This document shows, piece by piece, positions 1 through 10,341 of a stretch of DNA of 34,946 bases. How positions within the stretch are numbered: the stretch's first letter is position 1; every line of letters begins with the position of its first letter. Source of the DNA: a virus. Under the pieces are notes generated by a model, which did not search any database, was not told the DNA's origin, and worked only from the letters and a program-made list of their open reading frames with translations. The stretch spans positions 1 through 34,946 of the IMG/VR virus record IMGVR_UViG_3300030106_006936. One strand, written 5' to 3'. The translations under genes were made by a program, and so were the position numbers.

Positions 1-3000
1 AAGCGAAGAGAAGGGTTGTCTATCTTTGGAAGAATGAGGTCTCCGGGTATAGACACGTACTTGGTTCCACGAAGAGCGCCTCTCCAAACAGTAGTATCCA
101 CAGTATTATTCTCACTATCCACAAGCGTTGGAGTAGCAGTATTCGCATTCGTCCCTCTATATTTCGTGCGAATCACAAGAACAGTTTCTGGAAGATACCC
201 CACAGAACGGATGTCGTCTTGAATGTTCTCTGCGTATTGTGCAACTGTGTATGAAGCGAAACTGCCATCTGCACTGAATTCATCCTCACGAGTTTTTCCT
301 TGAATACCATAGTCGGGTACAGTCTCTGCAACAAAAAGTCTGGAGAGTGGGGGGATACCTGTTTTTCTATTAGGCCCAATAACACGAATAGCGTCTTTCG
401 CCACACCCCATTCACCAAATGTCTTCCCATCAGCAGCATACATTGAGGAGCAATCGAAAGACGTTGCTTGTACAGAAGTCGTACTTGGGTCCTCCATATT
501 GATAGCGAACTCTACCACCTTAGCCAATATCTCATCAGTAAGAAGACACGTCCAATTGATTCTTGGGTTGAAAACTACATCATCCTGTGTTGTATAATCA
601 GATGCTGAGGAAACTGCTGCTACCCCATAAAGAAAATGGTCCCCTGCCCTGTCGTTATGCGTTCTATGCGTATATGAGAATACAGAGCCTTGATGCCCAC
701 CTCCTTGTGTGGCTATCTGAACAAGGCCAGAATCGGGCAAACCAAGATAGCCAAGCATATCTGAATGGCTGGATAGTGTGCTTCCTGTATCAAAAGGGGT
801 TTTGAGAACAAACTCCAATGTTTTAGCAGAAGTGACGTGAGTAACTTGCGCTGCCACTCCAACATCAGGACTGGGATATGTGGTCCATGTATTCCCTACC
901 CATTTCTTCTTGGTTGCATATGATGCGGTTGTTGGTGTATTCGCATTAAGGCGGCCACTCACATCCCCTTCTCCCCACATATGGCGACCTATCGTGAAGC
1001 CACCTTGTGCTACATCTCTGTCATCGAAATACACCACAATCTCTTCATCTAATGTTGAAGGTAACACAGTGCTGTCTTCTGCAATGTTGTCCCCATATCT
1101 ACGATATACGAAACGAATCGTATGGCTTTCGCCTCTATGGTCTACAAAGCGAACTCCATAGAGATTATTTCTACCAAAAGTCTCCTCATCGACATCGGCA
1201 GTAGGTACGTGGGAAGAATATTCTGTTTCAACAATTGCTTGTTGTGGACTATACACATTCTGCATTTCTGTCTTCATACCCTTTCCAAAGCCCCATTTAC
1301 CAGCAAAAGGAGAGAAGCCCGGCACACCAGAAGATGTAAGACCGCCGAAATTGATACGTGCGGTAGCGGTAGTACCCACACGTAGACCATCTACAACTTT
1401 GTTAACGCCTCCCGCTGACTCATACGATTCTTCATACAATGTATTTTGATAAGCCCCAGTAGACAAACTCTGAGAAGAACCAGATAAGGTAGAGGCATAT
1501 TCATTATTATTGGATAGAGCGGTCTCTGCTGACTCATCTGCGATGTATTCTTTGAGTGTAGTGATAGGAGCGAAGGGGCGCCCGTGCCTATTGATAGGCA
1601 TAGGGGCGGGATGCATATTCTCTGTGGTTCTTTCATCTGGGAAGCACCAGAAATTACGGAAACGACCACCATGGCCAACAAGGAATTGTGGGCGATAAGG
1701 GGCTTGGCCTCGCTCATTATCCATCCATACTGCGAAATGCCGACCTGATGCGCCGGGAACTGTAGAATGAACAACAATTGTGAACCCTTCATTCCCATCT
1801 GAATCCTCGACAACACGCCCTATATGGGCTCTTAGATACCCCATATGGGTACCCCTACCATCACTAACCATACTTTGGTCATCGGACCACCAAGGAGCAG
1901 GGTCATGAGTAGAGGCCATAGGAGCGAAATCTGCTGCATTATGCACCGCAGTAGGGTCTTTGTTACTGTCCATCGAATCCGTTCTGACACCTACTCTTGC
2001 AAGGTCAAGACGGTCAGTCTCTCCGGGATAACTATCTGCGGGGCGGCGTAGATGAGTACGCCCTTGTTTAGCGCCACCTTGGTTGATTTGTCGAATAATT
2101 TCCTTTGCTGCTGCTTCTATATCTGTTACTCCTTCTCTGAGCGCTACCTCGCCTAAATCGATGGACATTCTTCGAGTGAACTCCATATCTTTCCATTGTG
2201 GAAGATGCTGAAGACGAGTATCACGATGCCCACTCAAATCAACAGCAGTAGCCCGAATTCCCTTGAGGCATAGGAATGCAGGGATAACACGAGTACCATC
2301 AGGAGTATCGAAGAAAGTATTCCCGTCCCTGAATTCGGTGTCTGTAGTGAGTATGCCTTGTCTGTGTTTCTCCCAAGCAGTAGCAGAATCCACACTCTCT
2401 TCTGCTGTCCTTCTGCTTGAAGCAGTGGATATGGAACCATCGATAGCAATATCTTGCCCGTGATGCTTGTTTGCAAGCATATTTCCAGCAGCAGAATGGG
2501 CATATGCTGATTCTACGAAGAGGGATTTGTTAGTGTGAACCAGATGTTTATCTTCTGAAGGGAACCCTGCTGCTACGTCTAATCGGTCTGAATCATCTGC
2601 TAAAGCACCAGAGGTGGCAGCAGGGGTGCGAGTACCTATATGTGGTACCTCAGCAGATGTTTGAACCTGCATCCACATATCTTGGAAAGCGATGAACTCT
2701 TTGTCACCTTCAACATCATAGAGTAATATGCGTGCGTGCTCTTCTGTGAACTGATATGGGTCAGAGAAAGCGATGATAGGAGCAGTCCCAGAACGGCCAA
2801 TCTCAGCCCAGTTCAATTCAATCGTTTTATTCACGTGTTGAATGAAGTTAGCAGCAGTCTCAATACAAGTATCCCCTATCAAGAAATTCTCTATAGGGAT
2901 GGAATCACGAGGACGGGTAGCGAAATCACCCATGCCCCCATTGAAATGTTTACTCACTTTACTCTCATCAAGCACACCTCTACTCTTACAGAACAGGCCT

Positions 3001-6000
3001 TCAACAGCATGGGGGTTAGTGAAATGCATATTCATCCATATTGTATCCCCGTGGCGCAATCCACCGGGCGCATATGGGTTCAACCATTTTCTATTGAGAG
3101 CAACATCATCTCTTACCAAAGGATATACGTTGCCAGCAACATGATAAAAGCGCTCAACAATTATCTCTGTACCAGCAGTAGGTGCAAACCCACTTGCAAT
3201 ATCAGTAAGAGCGAGTGTGTTACCCGAAAGCACACTATATGTGGCTGTTTTCTTTCCTGCACTGGCATCTATGTATGATATCTCAAATTTATACCCTGAG
3301 TGAATATTACACGCTTCTCCTGTGGGCAATTCAGATGCGTCTTCAAGAATTAGATTTGGGGTTGTACCCGAGAAATTAGTGTGCACAATTGCTCTTGCAC
3401 GCTTAGAAGATATCCTTGGAAGATGAGGGTTAGTTCGTGGGCCTGCTCTGAACTCTACAGCACTTACATATTGCCCAAGGCCATAGTCAACGTTCCCCCC
3501 TTGGGTCTGGACATTCGCTCGGTCATAATGATATGAAGAACGGAATTCAGCACCAGTGCTGTTCCATTCCCCATCACTGATTCTCTCTATCTGCGTAGAA
3601 GGGGAGCCGGGTACAATTTGTACCTGTACCCCCGTGATAGCCTCACTAAGGAAATTATCCGAAATAGCCCAACTATCAGTACTTGGGATTGTTAGTTTGT
3701 TATTACTTGTGTCCACTGTAGCATAGATGAACCATTCTCCAGATGGTAATACTGCTCGATGATGGCGTACTGCCCCATTGATGGAGTTTATCGTAGTGGC
3801 ACTTGCATCTTGGTCAGGGAAGATGGATGCGTCTTGTACATATAACTCATAAGTGCTTGAACCAGTATCTTCGAATGGGCGAGTGATAGTTGTACCAATG
3901 TGTTCTACTCCAAGTTCACGTGAGAGAGTGAACGCTGAATCAGCCACACGGTCATTAGGTGATACAGAATCAGGGCGTCTGCCAACTGGGTTTGGGTTCC
4001 AAGTATGTGCTGTGTAAGTAGCATCTAAGTGGAGTTTCATCGAATTGTCAGGACCAACAAAAAGTGATTTGCTGGGGTCACCAAATACTTGGTCAGGGAA
4101 GATTGGAATCTCAACAAGAGCGCGTGTTGACGCATATTGTGTGCCTAACTGGTAATCATGTGTGACAGATGAGCCTTGTTGAAACAGCCTATCATTGACA
4201 GTCGTTCCATCAGGACATATGCTTTCATCTCCAAATTCACCATCTACATGAATAACAGTGCCTGCAACAACAGATTCGGCAGTTAGCCAAGCAGCAAATG
4301 TAGCAGAAGCGCCACCATCAGCAAGGAGGAATTTTGCATCTTTCAGTGCATCAGTATTAGAGAAAGTGAAAGTAGTCCCTGTTTTCGATTCATAATACGC
4401 ACTTGCTCCACTATCCAGATAGATTCGGCCTTTCTTTGGGAATCCATATGTCCCCCAACTGGCAAGGTCGCTCGATGTGTTGTTCAATGGTTGAGTAACA
4501 AGAGTTGTAGATGAAGTAGACGTAGTCAACGAGGAGGAATCACGACGAAGATTACCACCTAATCGGGCGAATGGTGAAGGGTCCCAAGTTGGCTTGGTAT
4601 TAGTTGCACCTTGTCCGGGGCCACCAAGCGTCATTGCTACTACTGGGGCTCCGGGCATGATTTCCTTCACAATATTCGAATCAGGAGAGCCCTTCCCAAC
4701 AATATCAGTATCAGAGCGGCTTACTAAATCTCCTTCAAGGCCACGTGCTATAACACGTGCAGTCAAAGCAGTTTCACTGATTTGCTCTTCAACAGAAAGA
4801 ACTCTACCCCTACTGAGAAGATAATGAACGATTAATTGGTGATTATCAACATCAGTGAATTTACCACGTATGCCTGAAAGGATTGCAGTTCTGTATCTCT
4901 GAGTAGGCTGAACCAGAAGTTTGTATCTCCCATCAGAAACCATATTATCAATAATATCGAATGATTCAAACATCCCTGCTGCTTGTGTTGTCGAAGGTAT
5001 GTCAAAAACACCAGTCCCAGTTTCAGATTTAAGTGGGGACAATTCTATGCTTGTATCAAGGTCACCAACAGACAACGTAGTAACATTCTCGTTCGTTTCA
5101 CTGGCAATAACACCACGATGGAACACAGAAGAGGGAGAGGAGTTGGAAGTGAAATGTTCTACGATGTGCTGAGGTGGGCTCTGTGGGGCGTCTCCGCTTC
5201 CAGATGGGACATAATTCAAGGGTGAAAGTGAATCATCGAGGATATCTTCAACATCTCGACCCTCTCTATCATCTCCTATAGTAGAGTGGTCATCTAAGAG
5301 TGGGCCTAACCCTTTATCTTCAAGCGATATTGTAAGGACTCCTCCCGGCGCTATGATGAACGTGTCTTTAGCAGCATCCGCTAAATCACTATGAATCACA
5401 TCAAGAACAGTTGTTGTCCCCGATACAACGTAGGTGGGGTCGGGCTCCATCTTCTCAATGAGAAGGAGGGGGCCAGTCAAATCAGAACGAACAATATCTC
5501 CTGATGCGAAAGAGAGACCAGAAGAGACTGTAAATGTAGTATCCGAAGCAACTGTGTAAGAAGTACTGGTCCCAGAGTTATCTGTTAATGTCCCAGTAGC
5601 AGCAAACCCCTTAGTAGAATTCACAGTAAGTGTTGTACCAGAATAACCTGACGCCCTTGTAGACGCTTGATATTTTATGCTCTCCCCAGTAAGGTCAACA
5701 GCATTGTAATGCAGATGGACATATGGAGCAAGGTCGTGTGTTGCTAATGTGGGGACTTTGAGAATAGCAATACGACTTTCAGAAACTGGTGTTAGATGTT
5801 TATTGTATATTGAATCCCCTGTACTGACATCCCCCGATTCTACAATTGGTGCTCGTAAAAGGAACGGACGGAAATCTAACTCCGTATCTGAAGAATTGGT
5901 CTTTGTCCCAGAGCCACCTATGGCTATAGGAGCACGTTGTGTATTATCTAATCCAGCCATTCCATTTTCTACCAAGGTGAAAGCCATACCTGTATTATGA

Positions 6001-7637
6001 GCACCGTGTATATTCACAGGGGTAGTTGTTTTGAATAGAGAGACCTCCGAATTCACAGGTATGTGTGAAGAAACGTTCTGGAAAGTAGCGTCATAATCCA
6101 CTTCTATATTAGATACCAGAACATCTGTAGAGCGCTCAAATCTCTCATCTCTTCCGGGTGGTAATTGGCGTAAGAAATCGTGCCCTTGGACATTATTCAA
6201 GCCATGTCGCCCACTATGCCCTATTTGGAACGTGTCGCTCAAAGCGGATGGCCAATTAATAGCGAATGGGTTGTCAGTGTCCAGAGTTTGTGTCGCCATT
6301 CTACTACTATAGAACATGCCATGATTACCATGTACAGACTCATCAATCAAAACCTGACCTACACGGTCAATGAATTGGGAACCTCTATGTGTTGCCTGAA
6401 CCGGAGCACCAGTACCACCATCAATGAGTATATCAGAAAAAATGAGGACGAAATAACCATCATCACCATTTGTTCTATCGTGTAGCGCTCCTCTTCGAGT
6501 ACCATTATCATAATCGATATGGATGCTTTCTACCCCGATAACACCCGAACTACCATTGATAGATGTAACACGGAGCCTTTCTGGTGGTTTTTGATTGGGC
6601 TTCTTTGTACCAAGATGAAGAGCGCCCGGATTCATGAGGATGTTCAATGGGGTGTGAGGGATATAATCAGTTGAGAAACTACCACCACTATGGCTTGCCA
6701 CATCATAACTACCCATACTGTATGGTGAATCTGTTAAGGTGATAGTAGGGTTAGAAGAGTCGTACTCCTTTCCTGTAATTCTTTCAATAAGTGCTTGGGC
6801 CTTAGTTAAAGCATCAGAGCCACTCAACGTCATGGTCTTTGTGCTTCCATCACTATGAGCAGTGAATGATGCTACCTCATATATTTCAGATGACACGTCT
6901 GTTGGTTCTTCAAAGCGATATAGACCGAAATGTTGGTTTCTAAGAGTCATAGGTTCAGGGTATGCTTTATGGTCACCATCATGCGAAAAAGAGATTGATT
7001 CAATTGAACCCCTATATTCACCGCCCTTTCCACCAAGATAAATCGGCTCTGTAGTATCTTCGAAACGGAATTCTGTACTGATTGGTAATTTCTTTACCAA
7101 ACGCCCATTAATACTCAAAGAGAGCGAGCCCATTTGGGCACTCGCATGTATATGATATAGGGGGCGAGAATTGATATTGAGAGATGTAGCATCATCAGAT
7201 GAAGATATGAATCGATTGTATGAATTGAAAGCAGTATCTGTGTGTTCAGGATATGTGTGGCCTACATATCGTGTTTCATCCGAATTAAGTTGGGCAGTAT
7301 CAATTGTATAGACAACTGGCCCTGAATTGGTTTTCCCAAACACCGTGAATATTGCTGGTCCGGGGGTATCTACAGACCCCATTTCTAATTTGAACCTACC
7401 CTCTTGTGAAGCGATGATACCTCCACAATCAGGGATAACAAAGGCATCTATACCTAAATTGGCAGGTGGTGAAAGAGGGGATTTACGAGAAGAAGGAAAG
7501 TTTGTATTGATAGTACCCGATGAGGAAGAGCCATCTTTATCGGGAACCCCTTCTCGATGAAAACCAGAATATGGTATAATGATGGAATCTGAAACCCCAT
7601 CAAAGAGAAAGGCATGAGTGTTCTGACCTAATAACAT
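1..7637 (-). CDS. Giant tail fibre / host-recognition protein, N-terminal LamG-like domain (3' end beyond window)
   Basis: One minus-strand frame opens at ATG 7637. I followed it at many points to base 1 and saw no stop, giving at least 2545 residues with the C-terminus outside the window. The start is supported by a GGTGGTGAAAGG ribosome-binding stretch directly upstream, overlapping the TAG of the preceding gene. Residues about 8-225 look like a LamG/concanavalin-type beta sandwich: FDGVSDSIIIP near residue 12, then SLSINGRLV near 171, and YLGGKGGEYRGSIESI at 200-215. The rest is beta-rich, with many Gly, Ser, Thr and Asp residues and motifs such as TTLTVNSTKGF around residue 665. Its position last in the tail block, after the tape measure and two tip-type proteins, fits a receptor-binding central fibre or tip protein. 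No enzyme motif was recognised. The gene is certain; the exact function is inferred. Confidence 0.8.
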   Translation of the reverse strand, partial: MLLGQNTHAFLFDGVSDSIIIPYSGFHREGVPDKDGSSSSGTINTNFPSSRKSPLSPPANLGIDAFVIPDCGGIIASQEGRFKLEMGSVDTPGPAIFTVFGKTNSGPVVYTIDTAQLNSDETRYVGHTYPEHTDTAFNSYNRFISSSDDATSLNINSRPLYHIHASAQMGSLSLSINGRLVKKLPISTEFRFEDTTEPIYLGGKGGEYRGSIESISFSHDGDHKAYPEPMTLRNQHFGLYRFEEPTDVSSEIYEVASFTAHSDGSTKTMTLSGSDALTKAQALIERITGKEYDSSNPTITLTDSPYSMGSYDVASHSGGSFSTDYIPHTPLNILMNPGALHLGTKKPNQKPPERLRVTSINGSSGVIGVESIHIDYDNGTRRGALHDRTNGDDGYFVLIFSDILIDGGTGAPVQATHRGSQFIDRVGQVLIDESVHGNHGMFYSSRMATQTLDTDNPFAINWPSALSDTFQIGHSGRHGLNNVQGHDFLRQLPPGRDERFERSTDVLVSNIEVDYDATFQNVSSHIPVNSEVSLFKTTTPVNIHGAHNTGMAFTLVENGMAGLDNTQRAPIAIGGSGTKTNSSDTELDFRPFLLRAPIVESGDVSTGDSIYNKHLTPVSESRIAILKVPTLATHDLAPYVHLHYNAVDLTGESIKYQASTRASGYSGTTLTVNSTKGFAATGTLTDNSGTSTSYTVASDTTFTVSSGLSFASGDIVRSDLTGPLLLIEKMEPDPTYVVSGTTTVLDVIHSDLADAAKDTFIIAPGGVLTISLEDKGLGPLLDDHSTIGDDREGRDVEDILDDSLSPLNYVPSGSGDAPQSPPQHIVEHFTSNSSPSSVFHRGVIASETNENVTTLSVGDLDTSIELSPLKSETGTGVFDIPSTTQAAGMFESFDIIDNMVSDGRYKLLVQPTQRYRTAILSGIRGKFTDVDNHQLIVHYLLSRGRVLSVEEQISETALTARVIARGLEGDLVSRSDTDIVGKGSPDSNIVKEIMPGAPVVAMTLGGPGQGATNTKPTWDPSPFARLGGNLRRDSSSLTTSTSSTTLVTQPLNNTSSDLASWGTYGFPKKGRIYLDSGASAYYESKTGTTFTFSNTDALKDAKFLLADGGASATFAAWLTAESVVAGTVIHVDGEFGDESICPDGTTVNDRLFQQGSSVTHDYQLGTQYASTRALVEIPIFPDQVFGDPSKSLFVGPDNSMKLHLDATYTAHTWNPNPVGRRPDSVSPNDRVADSAFTLSRELGVEHIGTTITRPFEDTGSSTYELYVQDASIFPDQDASATTINSINGAVRHHRAVLPSGEWFIYATVDTSNNKLTIPSTDSWAISDNFLSEAITGVQVQIVPGSPSTQIERISDGEWNSTGAEFRSSYHYDRANVQTQGGNVDYGLGQYVSAVEFRAGPRTNPHLPRISSKRARAIVHTNFSGTTPNLILEDASELPTGEACNIHSGYKFEISYIDASAGKKTATYSVLSGNTLALTDIASGFAPTAGTEIIVERFYHVAGNVYPLVRDDVALNRKWLNPYAPGGLRHGDTIWMNMHFTNPHAVEGLFCKSRGVLDESKVSKHFNGGMGDFATRPRDSIPIENFLIGDTCIETAANFIQHVNKTIELNWAEIGRSGTAPIIAFSDPYQFTEEHARILLYDVEGDKEFIAFQDMWMQVQTSAEVPHIGTRTPAATSGALADDSDRLDVAAGFPSEDKHLVHTNKSLFVESAYAHSAAGNMLANKHHGQDIAIDGSISTASSRRTAEESVDSATAWEKHRQGILTTDTEFRDGNTFFDTPDGTRVIPAFLCLKGIRATAVDLSGHRDTRLQHLPQWKDMEFTRRMSIDLGEVALREGVTDIEAAAKEIIRQINQGGAKQGRTHLRRPADSYPGETDRLDLARVGVRTDSMDSNKDPTAVHNAADFAPMASTHDPAPWWSDDQSMVSDGRGTHMGYLRAHIGRVVEDSDGNEGFTIVVHSTVPGASGRHFAVWMDNERGQAPYRPQFLVGHGGRFRNFWCFPDERTTENMHPAPMPINRHGRPFAPITTLKEYIADESAETALSNNNEYASTLSGSSQSLSTGAYQNTLYEESYESAGGVNKVVDGLRVGTTATARINFGGLTSSGVPGFSPFAGKWGFGKGMKTEMQNVYSPQQAIVETEYSSHVPTADVDEETFGRNNLYGVRFVDHRGESHTIRFVYRRYGDNIAEDSTVLPSTLDEEIVVYFDDRDVAQGGFTIGRHMWGEGDVSGRLNANTPTTASYATKKKWVGNTWTTYPSPDVGVAAQVTHVTSAKTLEFVLKTPFDTGSTLSSHSDMLGYLGLPDSGLVQIATQGGGHQGSVFSYTHRTHNDRAGDHFLYGVAAVSSASDYTTQDDVVFNPRINWTCLLTDEILAKVVEFAINMEDPSTTSVQATSFDCSSMYAADGKTFGEWGVAKDAIRVIGPNRKTGIPPLSRLFVAETVPDYGIQGKTREDEFSADGSFASYTVAQYAENIQDDIRSVGYLPETVLVIRTKYRGTNANTATPTLVDSENNTVDTTVWRGALRGTKYVSIPGDLILPKIDNPSLR

Positions 7638-7648
7638 CCTTTCACCAC

Positions 7649-8941
7649 CTACATTATAGCATCCACCGGAAGACACGAAATCTTCCCCCTATACAAATTA
7701 TCACCAGCATCATATGTAAAATCAAAAGCGTCAATTTGGACTTCTATCCCTGCCTTTCCTTGCCCGTTTCCTTCTGAGTTAAATGGTGCAGTAGCGAGTG
7801 TGATATTCCCTTCAGAGCCTTTATGGGCGGATAGGGTCCTTCCATTTGTCAAAAAGAAGTTTCGTAACACTCTGCCTTGATTGGTACCGGAAGCAATAAT
7901 AGATTCATATGGTATTTGTAATCCCACAATATAATCATCGTTAGTTTTCATCACATCAAATCTATTACCAAACCTTTCTCCCCACCATTCTACATCTTCA
8001 GATATATTCTCTCTGCTATCTTTACCAACTTTGTCATTTGAATTAGAAACAATACCCAATATATTCTGTACCTTTTCCGCTGCAGAAAAGGCGAATCCCG
8101 CTTGTGTTACTATAGGATTGTATCCGCCACCAAATGGGGTATGGTACGGGATGGTTGTCCCCCCCGACAGTATAATATCAGGATAGGCGGCGTTCAACCC
8201 CAATCCCGATTGTACAGAAGTCACAGTCACACCAGCATTAGAAGTACCTGTAACATATCCATCCCTAATTGAAGCACTGAACGCATCGGACAATTTCTGG
8301 TTACTACCACCATCCACCATTGCGATTCCAAGGGCAGGGGCAGAAGTTGTGAACGCTGCTTGGAACGCTGCTGCTACATTAGCAAATGTGGCAAGGTTAT
8401 GCGATACTGTTATTCTTTTAACAGAAGTAATACCTGTTAATGGTGTCGTGCTATTATCTACGGTCCCACTGATAGATGGTGAAGAAAGGGCTGGGTCGTG
8501 AGATAGTCTAACAATTACTAATCCATCAGCCCCAGTCAATTTGCCTACTTTCCGGTCATGTGAAGTGAAAAGAAATTTCATATCATCATAGTACGGATGG
8601 AGAAACTCTCCTTCTGAAGGAAGAACGGGGCCGAACTGGTCACCGGGCTGTGCTATAAATTCTGAAAGGTATCTCATTGTATCAAATGTGACAAACATAC
8701 TTGGTTTGCCCCCACTATCACTCGCAGGTACAAGGGCAGAAGGGTCATCATCAATGAATACCACATCTATAATGATAGACAATCTTGATTGGTTCATATC
8801 AGTACCAACCCTCAATCCCTGTGTGAACAGCACATTCATTGCTCCTACTTCTCTATTAACACCAATAGTAAACGATTCAGCATCGAGATGAATGAGACTA
8901 CCATCTCTTTTTGCTAACCGAATAGGAACAAGCCTCCCCAT
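7649..8941 (-). CDS. Tail-tip/distal-tail-type protein, copy B of a tandem paralogous pair
   Basis: This 430-residue protein is clearly homologous to its upstream neighbour. Both begin with VPIRL, followed by FT-x-GV-x-REVG, LRVG-x-DMN and an IIDxxFxDD stretch. Both share a central KVQ(D/N)(L/I)LG segment. Both end with an xDDYxVGxQIPY block, RNFFLTNG, and a FDxTYxAxxxxYxGK beta stretch. The start ATG overlaps the upstream stop by one base (TAATG), which suggests translational coupling, with a GGAGAAG site about eight bases before it. Location between the tape measure and the giant fibre is where distal tail and hub proteins sit in long-tailed viruses, so a tail-tip baseplate role is likely. 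I do not recognise a named family. The Gly-rich hydrophobic insert of copy A is absent here. Confidence 0.7.
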   Translation of the reverse strand: MGRLVPIRLAKRDGSLIHLDAESFTIGVNREVGAMNVLFTQGLRVGTDMNQSRLSIIIDVVFIDDDPSALVPASDSGGKPSMFVTFDTMRYLSEFIAQPGDQFGPVLPSEGEFLHPYYDDMKFLFTSHDRKVGKLTGADGLVIVRLSHDPALSSPSISGTVDNSTTPLTGITSVKRITVSHNLATFANVAAAFQAAFTTSAPALGIAMVDGGSNQKLSDAFSASIRDGYVTGTSNAGVTVTSVQSGLGLNAAYPDIILSGGTTIPYHTPFGGGYNPIVTQAGFAFSAAEKVQNILGIVSNSNDKVGKDSRENISEDVEWWGERFGNRFDVMKTNDDYIVGLQIPYESIIASGTNQGRVLRNFFLTNGRTLSAHKGSEGNITLATAPFNSEGNGQGKAGIEVQIDAFDFTYDAGDNLYRGKISCLPVDAIM

Positions 8942-10341
8942 TACAACAACTTCTCCAGTGGTAAGAACTTCAATTTCCCTTCATAGATACTTTCACTCGC
9001 ATTATATGTCACATCAAAATCGGCTAATACACCTTCAATACCACATTTTTCTACCCCTGAAGCATTTGGTTGAAAGTCATTTGTCGCATCATATGTATTC
9101 ACTAACGCCCCCTTTCTCAAAGGATGGATGCTACCATTGGTCAAGAAGAAATTTCTAACAGGATTTGGTATAGAGGGTGTGCTGTGCAATAATGACGAAT
9201 AGGGTATCTGTATTCCTACTACATAATCGTCATCAAATTGTGGTTGGGGCATTATACATTGCTCTTCGTTCAATCCAAACACTGAAGTAAATATGCTATA
9301 CCATAATCCTCCAGTACCATAACCACCACTACTACCTTGGCTTCCTTGTCCCCCAAAGATACCGCCACCAAACAGATTTGTTACCAGCCCAGCAAAAAAA
9401 CCCCCACTGTAAGAATTATTCACAAGGCCTAACAAATCTTGTACTTTATCCCCAGCAGATTTATTTCCCTGAAAACTTGAATTCCTTTCCTGCCCACCAT
9501 TGAAGGAAATAGTCTCAGGGCGATATGTATTGAGTTCTGTGAAATTGAACTCCATACCATTTATTGCGGACCCTCCTTGTTTAGATGTAATCCTGACTCC
9601 AGTTTGGTTAACACCTCCTATCTGAGCGGCCTCGAATGCATCAAACGGTATGTCGTTCCCGTCTCCCCCATTAACCAGAATATCGCCCGAATAATCTATC
9701 CCGCCTGATTCATTACTAACCCCAGAATCAAAGACAGCAACAATCGCCTCTGTTATGTTCGCCCAATTCGGCACTCCATTAACCTGAGTCATATCATGTG
9801 ATACTCGAAATGAAGCAGGTTGTTTCGCATATTTCTGTACAAATGGTGTAGTTAATGATAGAGTATGGTTTATTTCAATAACAATAATTCCATTCGTCCC
9901 AGTGAGTAAACCAGCCTTTCTATCTTGAGTCTGTATTTGAAACTGGATGTTTTTAGAGGTGGGGTCGTTTACGTCTGTATGGAAATATAATTCAGCATCA
10001 ATACCGGGTACTTTTTCTCCTGTTAAATTACCATTATCGTCAACCACATATCCATTATCAAAGTGAATAGCACCTGCTGCTTTACGTGCTTCTACAACAT
10101 CTGGTAGTGATGTGAAAGATTGAGCAGTGGCATATTCCGTGTCATCAGTGAAAAGTAAGTCGATGATAAGACTGTGTTGCGGGACATTCATATCCACTCC
10201 TACTCGAAGCGCATTGCCTCCTAACCAAGAGTTAGACCCCACTTCTCTTGTAACACCCATAGTGAAAGTTGTAGCATAAAGAGGGATTAGGCCCCCATTT
10301 TTCTGGACGAGGCGAATAGGAACGCCAGATACAACTACCAT
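8941..10341 (-). CDS. Tail-tip/distal-tail-type protein, copy A, with Gly-rich hydrophobic insert
   Basis: This 466-residue protein is the first of the two tandem paralogues. Its start ATG overlaps the tape-measure stop by one base (TGATG). It shares the N-terminal, central and C-terminal blocks of copy B: VPIRLVQKNGGLIPL at residues 7-21, LRVGVDMN at 45-52, RNFFLTNG near 395. It differs by an insert at residues about 311-357 that is rich in Gly, Phe, Leu, Val and Ile and almost free of charge (for example GGFFAGLVTNLFGGGIFGG). Such a segment could be membrane-active, or it could simply be a flexible packing element. Position directly after the tape measure favours a distal-tail or hub protein. 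No lysin or peptidase motif is visible. Confidence 0.7.
   Translation of the reverse strand: MVVVSGVPIRLVQKNGGLIPLYATTFTMGVTREVGSNSWLGGNALRVGVDMNVPQHSLIIDLLFTDDTEYATAQSFTSLPDVVEARKAAGAIHFDNGYVVDDNGNLTGEKVPGIDAELYFHTDVNDPTSKNIQFQIQTQDRKAGLLTGTNGIIVIEINHTLSLTTPFVQKYAKQPASFRVSHDMTQVNGVPNWANITEAIVAVFDSGVSNESGGIDYSGDILVNGGDGNDIPFDAFEAAQIGGVNQTGVRITSKQGGSAINGMEFNFTELNTYRPETISFNGGQERNSSFQGNKSAGDKVQDLLGLVNNSYSGGFFAGLVTNLFGGGIFGGQGSQGSSGGYGTGGLWYSIFTSVFGLNEEQCIMPQPQFDDDYVVGIQIPYSSLLHSTPSIPNPVRNFFLTNGSIHPLRKGALVNTYDATNDFQPNASGVEKCGIEGVLADFDVTYNASESIYEGKLKFLPLEKLL
9271..9411 (-). other. Gly-rich hydrophobic insert in tail protein copy A
   Basis: This segment encodes residues about 311-357 of the 466-residue tail protein. 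It contains GGFFAGLVTNLFGGGIFGG, a Gly/Ser linker, and LWYSIFTSVFGL. It is missing from the adjacent paralogue, whose flanking blocks align on both sides. The composition recalls fusion peptides; that comparison is an inference from composition only. Confidence 0.5.

Noticed and set aside
1391-1816. 141-residue minus-strand frame
   Set aside because: It is out of register with the giant open frame that covers it, has no ribosome-binding site and has a biased, non-globular composition.
1-7637. Apparent non-coding stretch with only small frames on both strands
   Set aside because: One minus-strand frame is open from ATG 7637 to the edge; the small frames are shadows of it.
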